A stretch of DNA of 31,210 bases, taken from assembly GCA_964444885.1 (NCBI GenBank), contig CAYUIZ010000025.1:1-31210 (forward strand). Direction: 5' to 3'. Numbering within the stretch: position 1 is the stretch's first letter; each line of letters opens with the position of its first letter. The notes beneath the pieces are model-generated. The model searched no databases and was not told the origin of the DNA. It was given only the letters and a program-made list of their open reading frames with translations. Origin of the DNA: CAYRGQ01 sp964444885. GTDB taxonomy: Bacteria; Bacteroidota; Bacteroidia; Sphingobacteriales; Sphingobacteriaceae. The position numbers were made by a program, and so were the translations under genes. Below are positions 23,930 through 31,210 of the stretch, in pieces.

Positions 23930-25888
23930 CTACCAGCCATAGGTCTGTTCCAAATTGGTATTTGTACGTAAATCATTCAGGTGGATGGGGAATAAGTAAT
24001 CCCTAAAGGTAACCTGTCTTTGTCTGGTATCGTACACCGTAGGAACATAAAATGCCTCATCAGTTATGTTATCGCCACCCCACCGCATCGGTGGTAACGT
24101 CCAATAGCGGTCGGCGATTTTCCAGCGGCGCACATCCCAATATCGCTGTCCTTCGAATGCCAATTCGATCAGGCGTTCCTTTTGGATAATTTCACGCATC
24201 TCGGTTTTGTTGCTCGGCGCATCGGGGTTATAGGCCGCGTCTCGCCAAGATTCGACCACGCCATTTAAACCCGAATGTGTTCTGATTTCATCAACCCAGT
24301 AGTATACCTCGGCATCCGGCTGTTCTTTGGTTTCGTTCAGGGCCTCTGCATACAGCAGGTACAAATCGGATAAGCGGAGCAATGGGAAGTGATAGGGATG
24401 GTTAGTAATTCCTCTACCCGCGATACCTTGGCTGCCAGATGATTCAAACGGGATTATTTTTTTAGGTGTGTATGATCCATGACCTGATGCTGGGCCAATT
24501 TCGTGGGGACGGCTCTTAATGAACGGGCTGAACGTCATGCCACCATCGGTCGTCGTAGATGCCAGTTCATAAAAACCACGATCAAAGCCGAGATGTGCAT
24601 AGAACCGCGGTTCCCGATTGAAATGTTTGGAGGCAGTCACTTCGCCCGTTGCTACATACGAAGCGTGGTTATCGGCAGGTGTGGCGCGGCGCGGGTTATT
24701 CCGGTTGGCGTAGTCAAAATGCCGGTCATCCTCGATCGGCACGCCGTTATTGCTGTAGTACAAATCGCCCATGTGCCAAGAGGCAGATAGATAATTCATA
24801 TTAATCGGCTGATCCGTGGCGTATAAAAACTGAAAAAGACTGGTCATCATATTGCCCAACACATTTGCTGTTGGGTTTCCTTTACTATTGGCGAACTGCT
24901 CTTGGGTTGCCCAAATCACGCCCGTATTGCGCTCGATATCCTCGGTAATAGCCTTTCGCACCGTCATCATCGTCACAAGCGTGTCGTTCATGGCAAACGT
25001 GCCGGGCGAGGCGAACTTGTTAAACTCGTACAAGCGGAAGCCTGCGCTATGGGCAGTTTCGATCGCTTCCAGCGTTGCTTCAGCCACACGCTCCCACTTT
25101 GCGGGGTCGTAAGTAGAAGGGATCAGTTGCACGCCGCGGTTATCAACCCACCCGGCGTAATCCGTGTTTCCGTTAAACAAGGGGCTTGCCGCCCACGCTA
25201 ACACCTTCGCTTTGACGCCTAAGGCGATCACCTGGGTAATCCGGCCCTGATCCGTCGTGTAATCCTGCGTAGTCAGCGGTAATCCCGCTGCTGCCTCATC
25301 CAGCAATTCCACGATATAATCTACGACGTCATCGATCGGCTCGCGGTATACCATCACCTCTTCGGTCGAAGCCCCCAACGGAATGTTCTCGCGGACCACG
25401 ACGATCGGGCCGTACAGCTGCATTAGGAAAAAATGGTAATAGGCCTTCAAGAAGGTAGCCTCGGCAATCCATTGCTGCCGCTCGTCTTCGTCAATATCCC
25501 GTGGGATATGTGCGTTTTCCAAGAAGATGTTGCAAGCCCGAATCGCCTCGTACATGGGCTTGCCCCCATTGCGGCCCGACCAATAATCCAGCCAGGGCGA
25601 ACCCGCGTTTTGGTTGCCTTGGGAGATTTGCCCCGCGGGTAGGTTTCCCGCTCGTGTCTCTGTCCGCCAGTCAAACTCGTCCCGGCTTGTGAAATAAGCT
25701 GGGTACCAATGCGGGTTCGTCGGGTCTGGCAAATACGAGTAGACCGTACGCAGGAACTTGTCCATTACCGACCGGTTGGAGAAGGTATGGTCGAGGGTCG
25801 CCGTGTCGTTTGGCACCACATCGAGGTAATTACAACTCATCACCCCCATCAGGAGGGTAAGCGCCAATATTTTTCTTAAACTCTTCAT
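23930..25888 (-). CDS. susD: SusD/RagB-family nutrient-binding outer-membrane lipoprotein
   Basis: 652 residues, ATG at 25888, lipobox GVMSC with Cys19 and CNYLDVVPND directly after, the usual SusD start. Helical TPR-type segments (IRACNIFLENA, AEATFLKAYYHFFLMQLYG) and the C-terminal FPLLRLSDLYLLYAEALNE and FEGQRYWDVRRWKIAD regions are characteristic. It forms the lid of the SusC channel and binds oligosaccharide on the surface. The gene starts 36 bp after susC. The length is somewhat above the common ~550 residues. Aromatic residues abound but the glycan cannot be inferred from them. Confidence 0.96.
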   Translation of the reverse strand: MKSLRKILALTLLMGVMSCNYLDVVPNDTATLDHTFSNRSVMDKFLRTVYSYLPDPTNPHWYPAYFTSRDEFDWRTETRAGNLPAGQISQGNQNAGSPWLDYWSGRNGGKPMYEAIRACNIFLENAHIPRDIDEDERQQWIAEATFLKAYYHFFLMQLYGPIVVVRENIPLGASTEEVMVYREPIDDVVDYIVELLDEAAAGLPLTTQDYTTDQGRITQVIALGVKAKVLAWAASPLFNGNTDYAGWVDNRGVQLIPSTYDPAKWERVAEATLEAIETAHSAGFRLYEFNKFASPGTFAMNDTLVTMMTVRKAITEDIERNTGVIWATQEQFANSKGNPTANVLGNMMTSLFQFLYATDQPINMNYLSASWHMGDLYYSNNGVPIEDDRHFDYANRNNPRRATPADNHASYVATGEVTASKHFNREPRFYAHLGFDRGFYELASTTTDGGMTFSPFIKSRPHEIGPASGHGSYTPKKIIPFESSGSQGIAGRGITNHPYHFPLLRLSDLYLLYAEALNETKEQPDAEVYYWVDEIRTHSGLNGVVESWRDAAYNPDAPSNKTEMREIIQKERLIELAFEGQRYWDVRRWKIADRYWTLPPMRWGGDNITDEAFYVPTVYDTRQRQVTFRDYLFPIHLNDLRTNTNLEQTYGW

Positions 25889-25924
25889 CTTAAAATCAAT
25901 TTTGTTACGTTTTTCAACGCTCGT

Positions 25925-28900
25925 TTAGAAACCTACGCTTAAGCCAACGTTAAACACCCGTTGTACCGGGTAGCCTAAGCCGTTGCCCGCCATCTCCGGA
26001 TCCCACATCTTGAAGCTCGACCAATGGAACAAGTTCGTGCCGCTGGCATAAACCCGCAGGGAGTTGACATGGAACCGGTTCGTCAGGCTTTGCGGAACAG
26101 TGTATCCAAACTCAGCCTGCTTCAGCCGCAGGAACGCCCCATTTTGTATCCAGTAGGTGCTCGTCTGGCTGTTGTTGGCAATATTGTAATCCGACAACCT
26201 GGGCCAAAACGCATAAATATCGCGGTTGGTTTCCGACCAATGGTCGTCGGCAATGTATTGCAACACGCCCCGTTGGCCTTGATTGACAAATGGCGTAATA
26301 GCGCCTGGATCGATAAAGAACGACGACCGGGCCGAGCCTTGGAAAAACACGTTGAGGTCAAAGGCCTTGTAACCTACGGTGAAACCACCGCCATAGATAA
26401 TCTCCGGGATGGTGGGGTACCCAATCGGCACCATGTCGTCTTGGTTGATCAATCCATCGCCATTGATGTCCTTGTACTTGATGTCCCCTGCCATGTACTG
26501 GCCAGCGAACTGCCGGGGCGAGTTGTTCACTTCTTCCTCGTCAATGAATAGCCGCTCGGCGATATAGCCCATGGGCTGGTTGATTTTCCGCCCGATCGCC
26601 GAACGCCAAGGCACGTCGCTGTAGTCTGCCTCTTCGAAATGCGTGTATCTTGCCGAGGCATAAGTGAAGTTTCCATTCACTAACAGCCAGAAATCTTCGT
26701 TAAAGTTTTTGTCATACTTCAGCTCGGATTCAAAGCCTTTCCCTTCGGCAGCTCCCAAGTTGGCCTGCGGGATGGTCCGCAAGCCCATGGTTGTTGGGAT
26801 ATCCGGCCGGGTTTGCAGGATGTTTTCGCGGGTTTCCCAGAAATAATCCGAATTGAGCGTAATCTGGTTGTCAAACAACCCGATTTCCAAGCCTACGTTA
26901 GACTTTGTTGCGATTTCCCAGGTAATCAGGTCGTTTGCGTAGCGGTCAATCCGGATGCCGCTGCGGAAGTAGCTGTCGTTGCCCGAACCAGGCAAGCCAA
27001 ACCAGTAGCCCGGCCCGCTCATGTCAATCTGCGACATGTAGAAAAAGCGATCATTGATATGGCCAATGGCATCGTTCCCCACTTTGCCGTAGGTACCTTT
27101 CAAGCGCAAGTTGGAAATAACCCCCCGGTAATCCGACATAAAATGCTCGTTGTGGACCGCCCAAGCCGCGCCAATCGTCGGGAAAAAGCCCCAGCGGTTC
27201 CGTTTGGCAAAGCGCTCCGTACCGTTCACGCCAAGGTTAAACTCCACGAAATAGCGGGAATCAAAGCCATAGGCCAAGCGGGCGGCCGACGAGATGTTCC
27301 GCGAAGGCAGGGAAGCCTGGATAAAATCGGACGGCCCGTTGTTATACACGGTCGCGAAGTTTAGTGCGCCCGTTTCGTTCCGAATGGTGCCGACGAGCAA
27401 GGCGTTCAAGTCATGCACGCCGCCCAGCAACTTATTGTAGGTCAAGCGTACATCGCCGTACAGGGCGGCATTGACGGACCGGGAGTCGTTGCCGTATCGC
27501 AAATATTCGGTACCCGTATCGGGGTTCAGCGCTAGCAATTGGTAGGACCCATCCAGGGTGTTCATCGGCGTGTAGTAGAAGGGCGAGTAGCTGCGCTCCA
27601 AGGAATAAAATGCCTTGCGCATGGCGTTGAACGTACCGCGGGCTGTCAAGCCCTCTAGCGCGCCTACGAACTTGTGTTCCATCTCCATTTGCAAAAGCAT
27701 GGTGGACTCCTTCGACTCTTGGTTCGAGCTGACCACGCGAGCTAGGGGGTTAACGTATTGCCCCAGTTCGGGCCCCATGCCAAACAAGATATGCCGCACA
27801 CCATCGTAAGTAGCGTCACCAGGATAATAAGGCAAGAACTTGACGGGGGTGGCGTTTCGTGCCCAATGGAATACGTCGGCACCACCGGCGCTAGGCCCCG
27901 TCCGGTCGTCAAACGAACCATAGGCCCGCACAACGCCCGTGGTGGTCGGCGCAAAGCGGATGGTCACGTTGGAACGGATTTGGAGCCGGTCGATATTGAT
28001 GTTGTTGTTGAATAGGTTCTCGGCGCTCTCCTTCATAATCCCTTGGTCATTCTGGTACCCTGCCGCCAAGTAATACTGCACGGCCTGCCCGCCACCGGTC
28101 AAGTTGAGGTTGATCCGCCGGTTGGTTGCATGGTCTTTCAGCAAGTAATCATACCAGTCCACATTGGGGTAGCGGACGGGGTCGCTACCACGCTCTGTTT
28201 CAAATATGGTCGACAGGCTATGGGGAAGTTCCCTTTCCGCGTCCCGCGTCCGGACTGCCTCATTATGCAGCCGCATATAGGTAATCGGGTCCGCCAAATC
28301 GACCAGTTTTGTGTTCATCGAGGTTGACTGTTCCGCCCGTAGGTTAATCGAGAGGCGGTCTGCCGTACCCACTTTTGTCGTGACCAGGATGACGCCGTTG
28401 GCGCCGCGCGCACCATATAAGGCAGCAGCACTGGCATCCTTCAGGATCGAAAAAGATTCGATATCATCGACGTTCAGCCGTGCCAAATCATTGGTGGTCA
28501 TCTCGATACCATCGACCAAGATCAACGGATCCCGCTTGCCACCTGCGCTAAACGTCGTAATCCCGCGGATGAAGAACTCCGCGTTGTCCAGCCCCGGTTC
28601 GCCCGAGCGCTGGTAGGCGATGACGCCCGACATCCTGCCGGCAAAGGCGGTCGTCAAGTTGCTGGAAGGGACGCGCAACTCGCCCGGGTTCACCGTCGAA
28701 ATCGCGCTCACCACGCTTTCCTTCTTCTGCGCCGCGCCAAAGGCGGTGACGACTACCTCCTCCATGCCTTCGGTCGCTTCTACCAGCGTGACCCGGATCT
28801 CAGTCCGGCCCTTAACCGGTATCTCTTGCGACACCCAGCCCACGGAGCTAATTTCCAATATGGCGTTGTCGTTTGGAACAGTCAACGAGAAGTTACCGTT

Positions 28901-29107
28901 CAAATCCGACACGGTGCCGATAGTTGTTCCTTGGACCTTGATGCTCGCCCCAATGATCCCTGCCTCTTCCGCATCCATGACCCGGCCCGTAATCGTGCGC
29001 TCTTGCAACAGGACAGTAGCCACATTGGCGTTCACGCTTGCGGGCAAAACACACGGCGCCAAGGCGATCATTGCAAGAACCGCGTATTTGTAAAATTTAC
29101 CGTTCAT
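25925..29107 (-). CDS. susC: SusC/RagA-family TonB-dependent glycan importer
   Basis: 1060 residues, ATG at 29107, signal peptide ending near ASVNA. Residues ~38-115 form the carboxypeptidase-regulatory-like domain (ITGRVMDAEEAGIIGASI, GTTIGTVSDLNGNFSLTVP). The TonB-box region EEVVVTAFG follows. The plug carries the SusC signature ILKDASAAALYGARGANG. A ~22-strand barrel fills the rest and ends in NVGLSVGF with the terminal aromatic required for barrel assembly. It imports oligosaccharides across the outer membrane together with SusD. The full length argues for function. The gene is preceded by an unusually long 836-bp gap holding copy B of the shared regulatory element. Confidence 0.97.
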   Translation of the reverse strand: MNGKFYKYAVLAMIALAPCVLPASVNANVATVLLQERTITGRVMDAEEAGIIGASIKVQGTTIGTVSDLNGNFSLTVPNDNAILEISSVGWVSQEIPVKGRTEIRVTLVEATEGMEEVVVTAFGAAQKKESVVSAISTVNPGELRVPSSNLTTAFAGRMSGVIAYQRSGEPGLDNAEFFIRGITTFSAGGKRDPLILVDGIEMTTNDLARLNVDDIESFSILKDASAAALYGARGANGVILVTTKVGTADRLSINLRAEQSTSMNTKLVDLADPITYMRLHNEAVRTRDAERELPHSLSTIFETERGSDPVRYPNVDWYDYLLKDHATNRRINLNLTGGGQAVQYYLAAGYQNDQGIMKESAENLFNNNINIDRLQIRSNVTIRFAPTTTGVVRAYGSFDDRTGPSAGGADVFHWARNATPVKFLPYYPGDATYDGVRHILFGMGPELGQYVNPLARVVSSNQESKESTMLLQMEMEHKFVGALEGLTARGTFNAMRKAFYSLERSYSPFYYTPMNTLDGSYQLLALNPDTGTEYLRYGNDSRSVNAALYGDVRLTYNKLLGGVHDLNALLVGTIRNETGALNFATVYNNGPSDFIQASLPSRNISSAARLAYGFDSRYFVEFNLGVNGTERFAKRNRWGFFPTIGAAWAVHNEHFMSDYRGVISNLRLKGTYGKVGNDAIGHINDRFFYMSQIDMSGPGYWFGLPGSGNDSYFRSGIRIDRYANDLITWEIATKSNVGLEIGLFDNQITLNSDYFWETRENILQTRPDIPTTMGLRTIPQANLGAAEGKGFESELKYDKNFNEDFWLLVNGNFTYASARYTHFEEADYSDVPWRSAIGRKINQPMGYIAERLFIDEEEVNNSPRQFAGQYMAGDIKYKDINGDGLINQDDMVPIGYPTIPEIIYGGGFTVGYKAFDLNVFFQGSARSSFFIDPGAITPFVNQGQRGVLQYIADDHWSETNRDIYAFWPRLSDYNIANNSQTSTYWIQNGAFLRLKQAEFGYTVPQSLTNRFHVNSLRVYASGTNLFHWSSFKMWDPEMAGNGLGYPVQRVFNVGLSVGF

Positions 29108-29589
29108 AATTCATAGTTATTGTGGGTTCAAATTTTCACTCCAAACGAGCGGGCTATACCTGTCGACCCTCGAAATACGCTCGAGGAAATCGGCCGTTTT
29201 AGAGTGATGGTTATCAAAACTGCTTCTTTTGCTTTTTTTTAGGTTTATGTTCGTTCCGGGAGGCAATCGCATGCACTTGCACACCGCTCGCCACCCGCCA
29301 CTTGACATGATAATGTTCGACAGTAGAAGGCGAACTGCCCGACCATCCGCTTGCAATCAAGCCAGATGGTTGCCTTACTGGTTAGCCTGTTTCGTACTTC
29401 TTTCTCATAATTTGTTAATTTAATAGTTAGGTGAATCGTTTCGTTTGTCTGCTATCGTGATCTAACGCCAGCAACACGCTGATTTGCTTGCCTTTGTTTT
29501 ATTTCTCTTTACGATTCAGCACAAATCCGCAAGCGATAAAATGCCAGCAATACGTGCTTACTTGGGCCAACAGGTCGTTTTACTACCCG

Positions 29590-29597
29590 CAATTAAC
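29590..29597 (-). promoter_or_regulatory. Imperfect -7 box of the susC promoter
   Basis: The minus strand reads GTTAATTG, a weak match to TAnnTTTG, placed exactly where TATATTTG lies relative to the shared element in the SDR promoter. The following TTGCGG is identical in both. A poor core box would fit dependence on an activator. Confidence 0.4.
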
Positions 29598-29612
29598 GTT
29601 TCACAACATCGA

Positions 29613-29636
29613 ATTATGCGGTTTATAATCGTTTTA
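29613..29636 (-). promoter_or_regulatory. Putative activator site, copy B upstream of susC
   Basis: On the minus strand it reads TAAAACGA-TT-ATAAACCGCATAAT. The 14-nt block ATTATGCGGTTTAT (plus strand, 29613-29626) is identical to copy A at 2300-2313, and 21 of 24 positions match overall. The CCGCAA box (29587-29592) is 21 bp away in both. This suggests one regulator activating uptake and final catabolism together. Confidence 0.65.
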
Positions 29637-29943
29637 CGAACTAAAAGTAAACACTTTATTTTAATAATGCAATGTTTTTGATCTTTTTTTTGATGTTTAT
29701 GCCCGAATGATGCAGAATTTACCAGCAAAACCGCCACCCAACTGAACAGATCATGCGTATTTTGCCGGATTAAGTGCGGGTTTACGCGACACACCAGCGC
29801 GGAAATAGGCCAAGCTAACCTGTAGTAACACACCCCGCAGCGGCGGCGACATGGCCGAACGTTTGCGGGTTCGCGATGGGGAAACCTTGCACAAGCTGGC
29901 ACCCGCGGGGAAGCAAACAACAGGACATCACGCACCTTCCTTT

Positions 29944-31170
29944 TTATTTATCCCAGCTTTTGTTAGGCAGAGACCACAAAATACGGGCAATATACACGCG
30001 CCCGTACGCGCCATATTTCGTAGGTTCCGTTCGCGCCATGCCCTCTGACGTGGTTATCCAGGTTTCGTGTTCGTTTACGTGGTTCACCCCGAAATTGCCC
30101 AGTTGCGCGCCCTTATTAGGTACCGCGATTCGCTCCGAAGCCCGAATGACGGTCAGGTTTTCCGTGTCTACCGCCGCGATAAACAGCGGCGCCCTGTGGC
30201 GCACGACATGGTCGTTGTCCGCACCCCGGCGCGTATAGACCAAAAACAGCCCTTCGCTATGCGTCGCCCAATGTTGCTGGGTGTTATAGCTGCCCAATAC
30301 CTCGCCGTCATCAAAACGCCACAATACGGGCGTGGAGAAACGGAGGCCGTCATCGCTCGCGGCGACGTATGCCGCGTCGTTGTTCCGCAATGTCAGGTAA
30401 TATCGGCCTTGGTAGTAGGTGAGCGATGGTTCGGCAAAACCGCGGCCGGCGGGGAACGGAAGGATGTCCCCATGCGCCGCATATTCCAGCGTATTGCCAT
30501 CAAACGTGCAACGCATGACGGTCACGCTGTACATGCCCGTCTCCTTGTCCGTTGCATACGTGGGCAACAGAATATCCCCGTTAACCAAATCAACCCGCTG
30601 CACGCTGCCGGCGCCCTCGCTCGAAAAAGGGAACTCGCTCGGCAACTCCAATTCCTGCCAGGGCGACCACGTGTCTTCGTCCTTGTCGTAAACCGCCCAG
30701 ACCGTAGACCTTTTCGAACCCGGGATCAGATGGTTGTCATCGTACCGAACGGTATGCCCGGTTCCCAAAAGCTTGCCGGATTTCAGGTGGAACTTAGGCG
30801 TGAAGTCAGATATGCCCACCTCCAGCGTGCCACCCTCCGCGCGCCTGCCTAACGTATTCGCGTTTTCGCGGAATGGGGTCCATGTCTTGCCGCCTTCGTT
30901 GCTTTTGAGGTCAAAAAGCGCAAAGAAGACATCGCTGCATGCCAAAAGCCACTTTTGCATCGTGAGGACGATCGTCGTGTCCTCCCCTAACACGAATCCG
31001 GCACGCGGATGAAACCAATTGGTGTGGCCGTCATAGCCCGCACTCACCACGTCCAGCTGTAGCTGGTAAGTTAATTCTTCGGCCGTTTGCCGTTTGGTTA
31101 ATAATTGGCAACCCATGAAGGGCAAGGCAACAGCCAATAGCCACCCAAGGTGCAAGCGACAACGTTTCAT
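29944..31170 (-). CDS. Sialidase/BNR-superfamily beta-propeller lipoprotein
   Basis: 408 residues from ATG at 31170; the frame also runs to TTG at 31200. The lipobox is FMGC with Cys21. It has six-bladed-propeller character with one Asp-box-like motif SNEGGKTW (residues 90-97, Glu in place of Asp), the N-terminal GHTNWFHPRAG with Arg56, and further blades such as DTWSPWQEL and YLTLRNNDAAYVAASDDG. The fold covers GH33-type sialidases, glycan lyases and non-catalytic binders. The full arginine triad of true sialidases cannot be confirmed by eye. It is upstream of the susC leader, so it is likely on its own transcript starting outside or at the right edge. Confidence 0.78.
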   Translation of the reverse strand: MKRCRLHLGWLLAVALPFMGCQLLTKRQTAEELTYQLQLDVVSAGYDGHTNWFHPRAGFVLGEDTTIVLTMQKWLLACSDVFFALFDLKSNEGGKTWTPFRENANTLGRRAEGGTLEVGISDFTPKFHLKSGKLLGTGHTVRYDDNHLIPGSKRSTVWAVYDKDEDTWSPWQELELPSEFPFSSEGAGSVQRVDLVNGDILLPTYATDKETGMYSVTVMRCTFDGNTLEYAAHGDILPFPAGRGFAEPSLTYYQGRYYLTLRNNDAAYVAASDDGLRFSTPVLWRFDDGEVLGSYNTQQHWATHSEGLFLVYTRRGADNDHVVRHRAPLFIAAVDTENLTVIRASERIAVPNKGAQLGNFGVNHVNEHETWITTSEGMARTEPTKYGAYGRVYIARILWSLPNKSWDK

Positions 31171-31210
31171 AATAATTCTCCCGCGTGTTTGATGTATCAA
31201 TTTAGGTTTT

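Larger units (their letters stand above)
29108..29943. other. 836-bp gene-free leader upstream of susC
   Basis: No convincing gene was found; two open frames on the minus strand (29117-29356 and 29558-29935) lack family features or a signal. The region becomes AT-rich between about 29390 and 29700. It contains the 24-bp element at 29613-29636 and an imperfect -7 box at 29590-29597. If that is the promoter, the susC mRNA has a leader of nearly 480 nt. No riboswitch class was recognised. Confidence 0.6.

Noticed and set aside
29117..29356. 79-codon open frame just upstream of susC on the minus strand
   Set aside because: It has no recognisable motif, no signal, and lies in the presumed leader of susC; kept as non-coding.
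29558..29935. 125-codon open frame on the minus strand in the susC leader
   Set aside because: It is rich in Arg, Cys and Trp without any fold pattern, and it runs through the conserved regulatory element.

Overview
The window comes from a Bacteroidota genome, most like a moderately GC-rich environmental or Sphingobacteria-type member (genus not determinable). The signs are a SusC/SusD pair, lipoproteins with Bacteroidota-specific DUF4959/5126/5000 and DUF4998 architectures, weak Shine-Dalgarno signals and a TAnnTTTG-type -7 box. Every supported gene lies on the minus strand, so transcription runs from the right edge to the left edge. The window reads as one polysaccharide utilization locus (PUL) of sixteen complete genes plus one gene cut by the left edge.

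Layout in transcription order: (i) 31170-29944, a lipoprotein beta-propeller of the sialidase/BNR superfamily. (ii) 29943-29108, an 836-bp gene-free leader holding a regulatory element. (iii) 29107-21093, the glycan uptake complex: SusC, SusD, a DUF4959/5126/5000 lipoprotein and a DUF4998 lipoprotein with a tachylectin-like end, closed by a palindromic hairpin at 21007-21039. (iv) 20959-20375, a small exported protein, possibly DUF4468-like. (v) 20312-15697, three exported enzymes: a DegT/DnrJ-type PLP aminotransferase with a Tat-like signal, a neutral-ceramidase-like hydrolase, and an amidohydrolase with a consensus Tat signal whose first domain is degenerate. (vi) 15697-7060, three heparinase II/III-type polysaccharide lyases, two of them ~1040-residue tandem duplicates. 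(vii) 7019-2676, a lipoprotein alpha/beta-hydrolase, an exported propeller protein and an Nramp-fold transporter lacking the canonical metal motifs. (viii) 2675-2025, a second regulatory region. (ix) 2024 to the left edge, an extended SDR (epimerase/dehydratase type) and a DapA/NanA-family pyruvate aldolase or lyase.

Proposed working model (inference): the lyases and esterase cut a uronic-acid-containing, probably substituted glycan; SusC/D and the two glycan-binding lipoproteins capture and import fragments; periplasmic Tat-exported enzymes modify amino or amide groups; the atypical Nramp protein imports a product; the SDR and the aldolase finish the sugar acid in the cytoplasm. No glycoside hydrolase with a recognisable catalytic signature and no transcription factor was seen. 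The strongest regulatory evidence is a 24-bp element, 21/24 identical, present only upstream of susC and upstream of the SDR gene, with a CCGCAA box at exactly the same distance in both. This suggests that the two ends of the locus form one regulon controlled by a factor outside the window.

No tRNA, rRNA, CRISPR array, insertion sequence or integrase was seen.
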